Origin: Candidatus Gastranaerophilales bacterium
Lineage (GTDB): Bacteria; Cyanobacteriota; Vampirovibrionia; Gastranaerophilales; Gastranaerophilaceae
NCBI GenBank assembly: GCA_944325595.1
Contig: CALVAQ010000005.1
Span: forward strand, 1-64,000
DNA length: 64,000 nucleotides
Reading direction: 5' to 3'
Shown here: one piece after another, positions 34,206 through 42,241 of the stretch
How positions within the stretch are numbered: the stretch's first letter is position 1
How the letters are laid out: every line of letters begins with the position of its first letter
The notes under the pieces: generated by a model
The model's database searches: none
The model's input: the letters and a program-made list of their open reading frames with translations, nothing else
Told to the model about the DNA's origin: nothing
Position numbers and translations under genes: made by a program

Positions 34206-34929
34206 AAAGTTTTCGAAAATACACGAACTTTTTGAGTTTGATAAAACAAACAAAAAGGACTCTGATTACATTATCGGAACCGATGAAGCTGGAAGAGGTC
34301 CAGGAGCCGGTCCTGTATTTGCCGCTGCCGTGTGTTTTGTTTCAGATATTGATGATGAAATTTTTGAAAAACTATCCGTCTTAAACGACTCAAAACAACT
34401 GACAGAAAAGAAAAGAGAAGAACTTTATGAAAAAATAAAAGAACTGGAAAAAGCCGGTAAATGTGTTTGTTCTGTTCAAGAAGGCAGTGTCTCTCAAATT
34501 GATAAAATGAATATTCTGAACACCTCTTTGGATTGTATGAAAAGAAGTTGTGAATCTGTTGCCGGAAAAATTGATATGCAAAAAGCAAAAGTTCTAGTAG
34601 ACGGAAACAAACTGATAAAAAACTTTTCCATACCGCAGATAACCGTAGTCAAAGGCGACTCAAAATCGGCAGCAATTGCTGCAGCGAGCATTCTTGCAAA
34701 AGTTAGCAGAGACAGACTGATGGAAAAACTCTCAAAAGAATATCCCCAATACCACTGGGAAAAGAACAAAGGATATTTGAGTGCAGAACACATAGAAGCA
34801 ATAAAAACATACGGAGCAACAAAATTCCACAGAGCCAAATTTTTGAGAAATATTCTTGCCGCAACAGATCCTGTTTCAAAAAACAGAAAAATTTCGGAAC
34901 AGCCTGAATCGCAGCTTTCTCTGTTTTAG
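34198..34929 (+). CDS. rnhB: Ribonuclease HII
   Basis: This 243-residue enzyme removes ribonucleotides from DNA:RNA hybrids. The signature GTDEAGRGPGAGPVFAAAV holds two of the catalytic acids (DE). A third, Asp, is in AKVLVDGNKLI; SAAIAAASILAKVSRD and YPQYHWEKNKGYLSAEH complete the family pattern. The ATG at 34198 is chosen because it overlaps the rbgA stop (ATGAATAA); an in-frame start 21 bp upstream is less likely. The stop overlaps the stop of the convergent VWA gene by 4 bp. Confidence 0.95.
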   Translation: MNKKFSKIHELFEFDKTNKKDSDYIIGTDEAGRGPGAGPVFAAAVCFVSDIDDEIFEKLSVLNDSKQLTEKKREELYEKIKELEKAGKCVCSVQEGSVSQIDKMNILNTSLDCMKRSCESVAGKIDMQKAKVLVDGNKLIKNFSIPQITVVKGDSKSAAIAAASILAKVSRDRLMEKLSKEYPQYHWEKNKGYLSAEHIEAIKTYGATKFHRAKFLRNILAATDPVSKNRKISEQPESQLSLF

Positions 34930-35669
34930 TGTGTTAAAATCATTCCCTGTACTTCTTTTGAAATGTTTAAAGAGTTCGAAAGACTTTTCATTAGCTCAGC
35001 GGCAGTGTTTGCACTGTAAAATTTTCCGCTTGTTACAAGCGCCGTGCATTTTAGCTGGTTATTTGCATCTTGATCATAGATATTAAAGGCAATTACATCA
35101 ATATAGATATCCTGCCTTGTTTTTTGCAGCTCCATTACGTAATCACACGGGCTTTCGTCACAGTTTTCTCCTCCGTCTGTGAGCAAAATTATTCTTTTTT
35201 TGCCTGGTATTCCGGCAAAATCACAATTCACAGCCTGCTTAAGAGAATAAGTAATCGGCGTAAGCCCTGTCGGTTTTAAAGAAAAAAGCGCCTGTTGAAT
35301 TGCAGCAGAAGAGCCTTTTGACATAGGCACAATCAAAGAACTTGCTTTGCAGCCGCTTCCCGGAATTAAAAGGTTGTTTTTGTGCCCGTAAACTCTCAGT
35401 CCGACTCTTATATTTTCCGGCAATTTCGGTAAAAGCTCCTGCATTGTATCAAGCAGCATATTTATCTTTTTTGTACCGTGAAGTTTTTCTGTCATACTGT
35501 TAGAAAAATCAACAATAAATAGCACAAATTCATCCTGTCCCTGTTTTTGGACATAACAATTTTTTGCTGCATCAATTGAAGTATTTTTGGATATACAGGT
35601 ATTTACAAGACCCGAAAAAATTATTAATATAAAAACAAGCAATATTTTTCTCTGCAAAACATACGACAT
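34926..35669 (-). CDS. Exported von Willebrand factor A domain protein
   Basis: This 247-residue protein begins with a membrane or signal segment (KILLVFILIIFSGLVNTC); the Cys could be lipidated, although the lipobox is atypical. The VWA domain follows with a complete metal site: VDFSNSM (DxSxS), the Thr in PTGLTPITYSL, and LLTDGGENCDE. Such domains bind partners through a divalent ion. The region GKKRIILLTDGGENCDESPC is close to von Willebrand/TerY-like proteins of many envelope systems. The start at 35669 is chosen because it begins the hydrophobic segment; upstream in-frame codons overlap the divergent nitroreductase. Function is unknown. Confidence 0.82.
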   Translation of the reverse strand: MSYVLQRKILLVFILIIFSGLVNTCISKNTSIDAAKNCYVQKQGQDEFVLFIVDFSNSMTEKLHGTKKINMLLDTMQELLPKLPENIRVGLRVYGHKNNLLIPGSGCKASSLIVPMSKGSSAAIQQALFSLKPTGLTPITYSLKQAVNCDFAGIPGKKRIILLTDGGENCDESPCDYVMELQKTRQDIYIDVIAFNIYDQDANNQLKCTALVTSGKFYSANTAAELMKSLSNSLNISKEVQGMILTH

Positions 35670-35682
35670 TAGGAGTTCCCCC

Positions 35683-36339
35683 ATGGTTTTTGAAACAGAC
35701 GGCTGTGATTTTTTTGATGTAATTAACACAAGAAAAACTATCAGAAAATATACAAACGAAATACCCCCTCTTGAGGCTATAAAAAAAATAGCCGATGCGG
35801 GCAGACTTGCGCCTTGTGCGACAAACACGCAGAACTGGGAGTTTATTGCCGTATATGACAATACAACAAAAGAAAAAATGGCTCAGGCTGTGAATGACAA
35901 ATATGACGAACTGAAAGAAAAACTAAATAACGAGGAAGATAAAAACAAAGTTAACGGATACAAGTACTATTCAATGTTTTTTAGCAAAGCACCAGTCGTT
36001 TTTGCTGTTGTTGAAAAGAAAAGAGTATCTACACTGCTGTCTATACTTGAAAAAAACGGAATGACAAAAGAACAGCTCTCAAAGTATGACAACCGTTCTT
36101 CCATTTTGAGTATGGGCGCCGCTATTGAGAACATGTCGCTTTGTGCACATGCTCTGGGACTCGGCACATGCTGGATGTGTGCACCTTTGATTGCTGCAGA
36201 TGAGTTTCGAAAAATTCTCGGTTTAAGTGATGATGATAAAGTTGTCACATTACTAACTGTCGGCTATCCGGACGGCGCAGACAGCAATGCGCAAAAATCA
36301 AAAAAATCTTTGGATGAAGTCTTTCGTCTGATTGTGTAA
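35683..36339 (+). CDS. Nitroreductase-family flavoprotein
   Basis: This 218-residue protein has the FMN-dependent nitroreductase fold: the N-terminal phosphate-binding arginines in NTRKTIRKYTNE, AGRLAPCATNTQNWEFIAV (about 38-55), a central insert FSKAPVVFAVVE, and GAAIENMSLCAHALGLGTCW (about 143-165). The C-terminal TVGYPDGAD is typical. It may reduce nitro compounds, quinones or flavin-linked substrates with NAD(P)H. The ATG at 35683 has AGGAG 7 nt upstream, so it is preferred over an in-frame start 96 bp further up that would run into the VWA gene. Its start is 13 bp from the start of that divergent gene. Confidence 0.9.
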   Translation: MVFETDGCDFFDVINTRKTIRKYTNEIPPLEAIKKIADAGRLAPCATNTQNWEFIAVYDNTTKEKMAQAVNDKYDELKEKLNNEEDKNKVNGYKYYSMFFSKAPVVFAVVEKKRVSTLLSILEKNGMTKEQLSKYDNRSSILSMGAAIENMSLCAHALGLGTCWMCAPLIAADEFRKILGLSDDDKVVTLLTVGYPDGADSNAQKSKKSLDEVFRLIV

Positions 36340-36387
36340 AATGTTAATTTTTATTTATTTTAAAACTCAAAAGTAGCAAAAAAATCA

Positions 36388-36416
36388 TTGTTGTTTATTT
36401 ATTGTTATGATATAAT
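36388..36416 (+). promoter_or_regulatory. Promoter of the multi-GntR regulator
   Basis: TTGTTG (36388-36393) and TATAAT (36411-36416) with a 17-bp spacer; TGA directly before the -10 box forms an extended -10. It lies 31 bp before the ATG at 36447, which is preceded by GGAGG. Confidence 0.65.
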
Positions 36417-36446
36417 GAAGCACACGTTTGGAGGTTTTAGATTATT

Positions 36447-37667
36447 ATGCAAAACAGTGAGACTGCATCAAAGAGTACAATAAATTCATATGAAAAATTA
36501 GAAAAAAATGAACTGAAAAGAATAGAAATCTCTCAACTGCCAAAAGAAATTCCGGATTTCAAAAACTCTTTTGAATCAAAAGATTCTGTCATAAAGAAAT
36601 GGCTGACAGACTGGATTACCTCCGGCGTAAAAAAAGGAAAAATTTCAGAAAATACTCTTTTGCCTAAAAAAGCAGATCTTGCATATTATCTCGGTGTCAG
36701 TGTCGGCACAGTCCAAAATGCAATTCGCTTTGTTGAAGACTCCGGACTGCTAGAATCAAAACAGCGTATCGGTACAATAATCAGAAGTTCAAATACATCA
36801 AATCCGATTATCAGAAAAGCATCTTCAAAAAGAGAAAAAGTTATTGCACAGATAAAAAAATACATTCTTGATAATGAAATTAATGTCAATGAGCCGCTTC
36901 CTTCCGCCAGAGCGCTTTCGTCTATAATCGGAAATTCAACCAACACAACAAGGCTTGCTCTGGATTTTCTGGGAGCACAGGGGATAATTGAAGCAAAAGC
37001 ATTTCGCTCAAATGATTCAAATTGGATTTTAAAAAAGATTCCCAATTTTACACCGGATGAACGGGAACTGCTGGCAACAAGCGATTTGAGTTCAGAGACA
37101 CTTGTTTCTCAGGTTGAAAAAGATTTGAAAGAATACATAAAAAATAACTTGAATGTCGGCGATAAACTGCCTCCGCATATGGAATTGTCGGAAATTCTTA
37201 AGGTGAGTATAAAGACTGTCCATGATGCGTTAAGAGGCTTGGTTGAGGACGGCACACTTCTTGTTCGCAGAGGAAGATACGGAACAACCGTTTTGAAAAT
37301 CCCCGGCGAAAATGTCTTGCAGCCGACAAAAGAAGTTTCTATTCTGGCAGACTCTATCTTTGCCAGAGCAGATGAAGCAGCTTTTTACAGCTACCAAAAA
37401 ATTGAAAATGTCATAAAAAATTATATTGCACAAAACCATGAAATAGGCGATAAACTTCCGTCTATGGAATCACTTTCAGAACAGTTTGACGTGTCCAGCA
37501 ATACAATCAGAAAAGCCCTTCAAAATCTTGCAAAACAAGGCTATGTGACATTTCTCAGAGGTCGTTACGGCGGAACTTTTGTTTCTGACCTTCCTGAAAC
37601 GGAAGGAACTGAGGCATACAGGTGGCTTGCCGTAAGCCCTCAATATACAATCGACAACGGAAACTAA
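36447..37667 (+). CDS. Regulator with four tandem GntR-type winged-helix domains and no effector domain
   Basis: This 406-residue protein has four GntR-like winged helices one after another. Domain 1 (about 45-113) contains LLPKKADLAYYLGVSVGTVQ. Domain 2 (about 128-195) contains LPSARALSSIIGNSTNTTRL. Domain 3 (about 217-287) contains LPPHMELSEILKVSIKTVHD. Domain 4 (about 317-385) contains LPSMESLSEQFDVSSNTIRK. Domains 3 and 4 end in near-identical wing motifs (RRGRYGTTV, LRGRYGGTF). Usual GntR proteins have one such domain plus a ligand-binding domain, which is absent here. The protein may bind an extended site or several sites. It is followed after 1 bp by a zinc-protease-like gene, so the two form an operon. 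A clear promoter precedes it. Confidence 0.85.
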   Translation: MQNSETASKSTINSYEKLEKNELKRIEISQLPKEIPDFKNSFESKDSVIKKWLTDWITSGVKKGKISENTLLPKKADLAYYLGVSVGTVQNAIRFVEDSGLLESKQRIGTIIRSSNTSNPIIRKASSKREKVIAQIKKYILDNEINVNEPLPSARALSSIIGNSTNTTRLALDFLGAQGIIEAKAFRSNDSNWILKKIPNFTPDERELLATSDLSSETLVSQVEKDLKEYIKNNLNVGDKLPPHMELSEILKVSIKTVHDALRGLVEDGTLLVRRGRYGTTVLKIPGENVLQPTKEVSILADSIFARADEAAFYSYQKIENVIKNYIAQNHEIGDKLPSMESLSEQFDVSSNTIRKALQNLAKQGYVTFLRGRYGGTFVSDLPETEGTEAYRWLAVSPQYTIDNGN

Positions 37668-37668
37668 G

Positions 37669-38397
37669 ATGTCTATTGCACCTATATCTTCAGTGTTTTC
37701 AAATATTTCATCACCATTAAAGAAAATTTCCTCGGCGAATGACAAACAAAATGAGGAACTAATTCACAGTGCCGAATTTTTGAAATTAATGCCGTGGCTG
37801 AATGACAAATCTATAGAAAAAGCACTGCTTGAACTTGAGGATTTGGAATTTGCACCTGAGGATATCAAATATCTGAAAAACATGGGTATAAATGTCCCGT
37901 ACAAATCCGGAGCGGAAGCCGTAAAATTCATTGAAAAACAAAATATAAGAATAATGTTCGACAAAACTACCGAACCCGGTATCCATGCCCAGTATGATTT
38001 CTGGAAAAATATAATAACAATCAACGACCGCTACAGGGGCACAACTGATTTTTCCGTAATACTTGCAATCGGCGAAGCCATATTACATGAAGCGGGACAT
38101 GCAAAAGATCAAGACGGCGACAGTTCTGTACAGGAGGAATTAGACTTTCTGGGGATGAATGCAATAGCACATCGTGCTTTCCTTAGAAAATACGGTGAAG
38201 TTTTTTCTGATTCGCAAGAACCTATTATTAAAGACGGTGTAAGCGTATATGCAAAACTCTTTTTTGAAGCGGATCCCGAAAAGAAAAATCTCATCCGCAG
38301 AATAAAGGATAAATACGGAGATCTTCCTGCTGGAGATCGTATGCATCCGCCGGGTGCAATTGCAAGAACGGTAAAACGGAATAATCCGAGATTGTAA
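37669..38397 (+). CDS. Putative zinc metalloprotease-like protein (HExGH motif)
   Basis: This 242-residue protein is not from a family I can name. It contains AILHEAGHAKDQDGDS at about residues 137-152, an HExxH zinc-binding motif (HEAGH), and further acidic residues downstream (VQEELDFLGMNAIAHRAF) that may supply the third ligand. The N-terminus is Ser-rich (ISSVFSNISSPLKKISSAND) like other lineage-type proteins in the window. There is no signal peptide. It starts 1 bp after the stop of the GntR-type regulator, so the two are co-transcribed and the regulator may act with or be cut by this protein, which is speculation. Confidence 0.65.
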   Translation: MSIAPISSVFSNISSPLKKISSANDKQNEELIHSAEFLKLMPWLNDKSIEKALLELEDLEFAPEDIKYLKNMGINVPYKSGAEAVKFIEKQNIRIMFDKTTEPGIHAQYDFWKNIITINDRYRGTTDFSVILAIGEAILHEAGHAKDQDGDSSVQEELDFLGMNAIAHRAFLRKYGEVFSDSQEPIIKDGVSVYAKLFFEADPEKKNLIRRIKDKYGDLPAGDRMHPPGAIARTVKRNNPRL

Positions 38398-38536
38398 ACA
38401 AGAATTAACTTAAAACATCCTAAAGTCTGTTACGAACTGTAAAGAAAAAACAAACAAAATACTTGATTTTTAGCAAAACTTTACCTTTACAAGTTTTACA
38501 TTTATAGTAAAATTTGTAGCACACATGACCCAAATG

Positions 38537-38545
38537 TGATATAAT
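38537..38545 (+). promoter_or_regulatory. Extended -10 promoter of the 53-aa gene
   Basis: TGATATAAT contains an extended -10 (TG, one base, TATAAT at 38540-38545). No good -35 is seen at 17 bp, which extended -10 promoters can tolerate. CACAT (38522-38526) and ATGTG (38534-38538) form a short inverted repeat over it and could be an operator. Confidence 0.5.
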
Positions 38546-38607
38546 TATCTCATTAAGGCGAAAGTTGATTTTATATATTTCTCACAATTCTTTTAAAAGG
38601 AGGCGCT

Positions 38608-38769
38608 ATGTCTACTAGTAAAACTGCATCAAAGGAAGTAAAAGAAGTTAAATCAAAATTTAACGACGAATTTGATTCCTATCTGAAAAAACAATGCTTG
38701 AAGACAACATTCAACGGCTTGGAACTTGAAACTTTCAGCTGGTACAAAAAAATGCTGGGTCTTGTATAG
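38608..38769 (+). CDS. 53-residue protein of unknown function
   Basis: The protein begins MSTSKTASKEVKEVKSKFND and ends SWYKKMLGLV. It is charged and helical at the start, with a single Cys (KKQCLKTTFNG) and an aromatic C-terminus. The perfect AGGAGG (38598-38603) 4 nt before the ATG, an upstream extended -10 box and a strong terminator directly after it make it a compact, probably well expressed transcription unit. It has no recognised homologue, signal peptide or membrane segment. The composition resembles small DNA- or protein-binding factors, but nothing in the sequence assigns a role. Confidence 0.75.
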   Translation: MSTSKTASKEVKEVKSKFNDEFDSYLKKQCLKTTFNGLELETFSWYKKMLGLV

Positions 38770-38793
38770 TTTTAGAATCTTTTAAAATAAATC

Positions 38794-38816
38794 AGAGGGG
38801 ATAACCCCTCTTTTTT
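38794..38816 (+). terminator. Terminator of the 53-aa gene
   Basis: AGAGGGG (38794-38800), a 4-nt loop and CCCCTCT (38805-38811) are followed by a run of six T. Confidence 0.85.
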
Positions 38817-38828
38817 AATGTCAACTCT

Positions 38829-39485
38829 CTAATTGCCTCTAAGCTCGTCAAAATTTTCCTGAGCCTGTTTGTACAAATCATTTAGTGCTGTTTCAAGCTT
38901 TTGTCTGTACATTTCCGTTTCTTCTTTTGAACAATCCGACGGAATATATATAGGCTCACCATACAAGGCTATTGTTTTTACGCCAAGAACCGGAAACCGA
39001 AACTCGTCCCAGGTATTGAATTTTATCCACCATTTTGAAGGGGAGTACCATGTCATAGGCACAATCGGTGCCTGCGATAGTTTTGCGATATTTATTATTC
39101 CGTCTTTCACAACGCCCTTGGGTCCTCGTGGTCCGTCTATTGTGATTGCTGCATTTTCTCCCTGCTCCAGTTTTTCAATCATTGCAAGTGTGGCAGAAGC
39201 GCCTGCTCTTTTGTGAGAACCTCTGATGACTTTTATTCCGACACGTTCGGTTGCTGCTGCAATAATCTCACCGTCATTTGATTTGGAAATCATTACATTC
39301 AAATGAGCCCTGTCTTCATTTGCATACAGTGCACACTGATGTGCATGCCACAATGCAAAAATCACGGGTTTGTTTTTTGGAAAATTTATATTCTTGCAAT
39401 CGTAAAACCAGCTTTCAAAGGTATAAAAATTTTTTACAAGAAATGCCAATATCGGCGTTGAATATTTTTTATCAAGCTTAAACAT
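38829..39485 (-). CDS. Lysophospholipid acyltransferase-like protein (DUF374 type)
   Basis: This 218-residue protein fits the DUF374/LPLAT group. The N-terminal FALWHAHQCALY carries the His of the acyltransferase motif; VIRGSHKRAGASATLAMIEK, ITIDGPRGPKGVVKDGIINI and IVPMTWYSP (about 90-155) are the family blocks. Such proteins transfer acyl groups to lipid or lipid A-like acceptors in the inner leaflet, in line with a diderm envelope. A minus-strand TATAAT (39498-39493) ends 7 nt before the ATG with no Shine-Dalgarno, so the message may be leaderless. It is convergent with the 53-aa gene and its terminator. Confidence 0.85.
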   Translation of the reverse strand: MFKLDKKYSTPILAFLVKNFYTFESWFYDCKNINFPKNKPVIFALWHAHQCALYANEDRAHLNVMISKSNDGEIIAAATERVGIKVIRGSHKRAGASATLAMIEKLEQGENAAITIDGPRGPKGVVKDGIINIAKLSQAPIVPMTWYSPSKWWIKFNTWDEFRFPVLGVKTIALYGEPIYIPSDCSKEETEMYRQKLETALNDLYKQAQENFDELRGN

Positions 39486-39612
39486 GCATATGATTATACA
39501 ACAAACACAAATTTTTGTATTTATTCCTGAATATACCCGCCTGTTCTTTTTAATCAGCAGATATTTGTGCTAAGATAAGTTTAGATTTAATTAGCTTAGG
39601 ATGGAGTTTTTA

Positions 39613-41946
39613 ATGTTTTCGAAATGTTCGTTTTTCCAAAAATTACAGGATAACTTTGCAAAAAAGGAAAAAAGTATAGACTGCAGAATTAATGATTTGT
39701 ACAAAAAATTAAAAGATTTGTATGATTACAATTCCATTGAGGACGACAGAAAAACTTTTTTGAAAAATATTATTGAAAAAAACGGTTATCTGCCTTATCC
39801 ATACATAAAAGCCATTGAAGACCTGACTCCGGCGGAAGTTTTGTTCGGACTGGAAATAAAATGGAAACAAAACGGAGTGATGAACAATGACGGAGAATTC
39901 AAGTTTGAAAATAATATGATTTCTCCCGCACAAAGAGCCGGATACACTGACGGAAGCTGGCTTAACAGAGAACAACACAACGTAAAACTTATCAATCTTG
40001 CAGGATTAAAAGACGGAAACGAAACACAGGAACCCGGCAAATTGATTGACTGGCTCAGGCAGGTTTTGATTTTGCCGGCAGGAAACGAACAGGCAAAAAT
40101 TCTCGGAACGACAATTTATCTCATTCCCTTCCATCCAAGAGAATTCGGATGCGCTTATCTTCCTGTAAGCAGTGAAGTCAGCCCGAATCTTGAAGACAAA
40201 GAAATTACCAAAAAATTGAACATAAACACAAAAGCTCAGGTTCGTTTGTTTATAAAATTGGCACAGCTTGCCGGACACTGTGTTATTTATGATGTGCTGC
40301 CGCAGACAGGAAGATTTTCCAAGATGGTTCTTGCAAATCCGGAAGTTGCCCGCTGGTATGATGTCAATGAGCTTATTTCAAATATAGAAAAAGAAGTCGA
40401 TTTTGCTGTAGAAAAGCTAAATGAAGACGGAGATTTTGACAGAGAAGACATTGGAATAGTAGCCGATATCTATAAAAAGACATTAAAAAGCGGTTCAAAT
40501 ACGCTTTCTGAACACTATCAGACAATATATGACAAACTTGAAGAAATAATACTGCCAAAGAAGAAAGAATTGTCTGAAAATATGCTCAAAAAACAAACAC
40601 AGACAATATTGCATGAGAAAGCAAAAGCCGTAATATCTGAACTCAACAGTCTTAAAGAAATAAAAACCGTTACTGAAGACAATATTATCAAACAGGGTGA
40701 GACTATCAGAGAGCTTATAAACAAAGGACTCTGGCCTGCTCCTGGCGGTGCATGGTGCTCTGCCGGTGTTCCGGTATTTGACAGAATGTCGGAAACAGGT
40801 GACTATCCTGTATTCAAACACTACGATTACAAAGGTGATGACGTTACTCATTTTGCAAACCTTGATTGTCAGACTCCATTTTACTTTGTTTTTCTTGAAT
40901 CAGGAGAATACAACAACAATGTAATTGACAGATATGTTGATTATCTGAAAAAACTTCAAAAAGATTACAACTTTGACGGTTTCAGAGTAGATCACATAGA
41001 CCATGTTGTAGATACTGTTTCGGAAAAAGACGGTGTTCCGATAAGTTACAGGGCACCGAGAAAAGTTCTCGGAAAAGCTAACAGAGAACTGAAAGAAATC
41101 ATTCCCCATTTTGCTGCTCTTGCGGAATATATGCTCTGGGACAGATTTTTAAAGGAATACCATCAGGACATGTCTTTTGACACTCTCTGGGGTGATGATA
41201 TTATTTCTCAATTTTGCAAAACACCTCAGGAAATTGTGAACAACAATCAGGAACTGGAACAATATAACAACGACAGCAAGGCAAAAACCAACCTTTCTAT
41301 TTTGAAAATATACAACAATCAAGACGGTGAATTTAGAGACATAGACCAGTATCCCGGACAATTAGGAGAAGACGGTGCTTTGTTTAAATGGTTCAAATAC
41401 AAGTTCCTGCCCGGCGGAAAAAATGCCCAAAGACCCGTCATGTATATAGACGGTGATGAATCTTTCACAAAAACAGGTATCGAGGGAGTAATCGGGGCAG
41501 AAATTTCTATGCCCAGAGAAAAGAACTACAAGTTTTTTAACAAGTTTAATGCAATAAACAAATTTGCACTTGAAAATCGTCTCACAAGAGAAGGAGAAGC
41601 GCAGATAATTGCTTTTGATGACGATGGTTTTGTTAGCTGGATGATATCAAAAGACCCGCTGAAAGAAGCTTTGCTTGTCGTTGCAAACTATCAGGCACCG
41701 ACAGAAAAAGTAACAGAAACTCAGGAAGACGGCTTTTCAAATACTTATATCAAAGAAGGCTCAAAAGTTTATGACAAATCAGTTCAGATGCCATGCGACT
41801 ATTCAATTGTCTCCGAATATGTATACAAAGACGGAGAAATCGGAGAAGCAGGGTTTGAAGAAGTAGCCTTTGAAAATCCTGAAACAAGTTTGCACTTTGG
41901 AGAGCTGAATCCTTCGGAATTTAAAATATATAAAATTAAGAAATAA
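39613..41946 (+). CDS. GH13-like alpha-glucan-active enzyme
   Basis: This 777-residue protein has alpha-amylase-clan motifs. Region I-like text is CVIYDVLPQTGRFSKM. Region II is FDGFRVDHIDHVVD, with the Asp nucleophile in FRVD, at about 462-475. A probable acid/base Glu is in HFAALAEYMLWDRF at about 500. Region IV resembles the loop VMYIDGDESFTKTGIEG, where the usual HD is not clear, so the active site is only partly conserved. A long helical insert (about 265-380) separates the first two regions. No signal peptide: cytosolic. It probably acts on glycogen or maltodextrins together with the GH57 enzyme, by inference. The ATG at 39613 has GGAG 6 nt upstream. The exact subfamily is unknown. Confidence 0.72.
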   Translation: MFSKCSFFQKLQDNFAKKEKSIDCRINDLYKKLKDLYDYNSIEDDRKTFLKNIIEKNGYLPYPYIKAIEDLTPAEVLFGLEIKWKQNGVMNNDGEFKFENNMISPAQRAGYTDGSWLNREQHNVKLINLAGLKDGNETQEPGKLIDWLRQVLILPAGNEQAKILGTTIYLIPFHPREFGCAYLPVSSEVSPNLEDKEITKKLNINTKAQVRLFIKLAQLAGHCVIYDVLPQTGRFSKMVLANPEVARWYDVNELISNIEKEVDFAVEKLNEDGDFDREDIGIVADIYKKTLKSGSNTLSEHYQTIYDKLEEIILPKKKELSENMLKKQTQTILHEKAKAVISELNSLKEIKTVTEDNIIKQGETIRELINKGLWPAPGGAWCSAGVPVFDRMSETGDYPVFKHYDYKGDDVTHFANLDCQTPFYFVFLESGEYNNNVIDRYVDYLKKLQKDYNFDGFRVDHIDHVVDTVSEKDGVPISYRAPRKVLGKANRELKEIIPHFAALAEYMLWDRFLKEYHQDMSFDTLWGDDIISQFCKTPQEIVNNNQELEQYNNDSKAKTNLSILKIYNNQDGEFRDIDQYPGQLGEDGALFKWFKYKFLPGGKNAQRPVMYIDGDESFTKTGIEGVIGAEISMPREKNYKFFNKFNAINKFALENRLTREGEAQIIAFDDDGFVSWMISKDPLKEALLVVANYQAPTEKVTETQEDGFSNTYIKEGSKVYDKSVQMPCDYSIVSEYVYKDGEIGEAGFEEVAFENPETSLHFGELNPSEFKIYKIKK

Positions 41947-42241
41947 CATTTTTGATTTTACGCAAAAACAGCGCTGCAAAGCACTTTGTAAACAAATATT
42001 AATTAAGTGTCAAAACATGCAAAACATGTCGTAGTGTGCTTATCCATGATTGTAAAAAAAATGTTACTTTTAAAACGATAAAAAGCCCTTCACAAACAGA
42101 CTATTCAGTGATTTAATTATTAATAACAACTCGGGTACGAGTTCCATAAAAAAGAATAATGTATTGGGAGGAGATTTGGGATATCCAAATCAAAAAAGAC
42201 CGGAAACAAGACCGGTCTTTTCTATTTTATCAGGTTTTGAC
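41947..42241. other. Gene-free spacer between convergent genes
   Basis: This 295-bp AT-rich stretch has no believable open frame. A GGGAGGAG at about 42166-42173 is not followed by a usable start codon. A strong bidirectional terminator at 42195-42220 ends it. No tRNA or known RNA motif was seen. Confidence 0.6.
42195..42220. terminator. Bidirectional terminator between the GH13-like and SIS genes
   Basis: AAAGACCGG (42195-42203) and CCGGTCTTT (42212-42220) form a perfect 9-bp stem with an A run before and a T-rich tract after, so it serves both convergent genes. Confidence 0.85.

Noticed and set aside
42160..42190. GGGAGGAG that looks like a strong ribosome binding site
   Set aside because: No ATG, GTG or TTG with a sensible frame follows; the sequence runs straight into a terminator.
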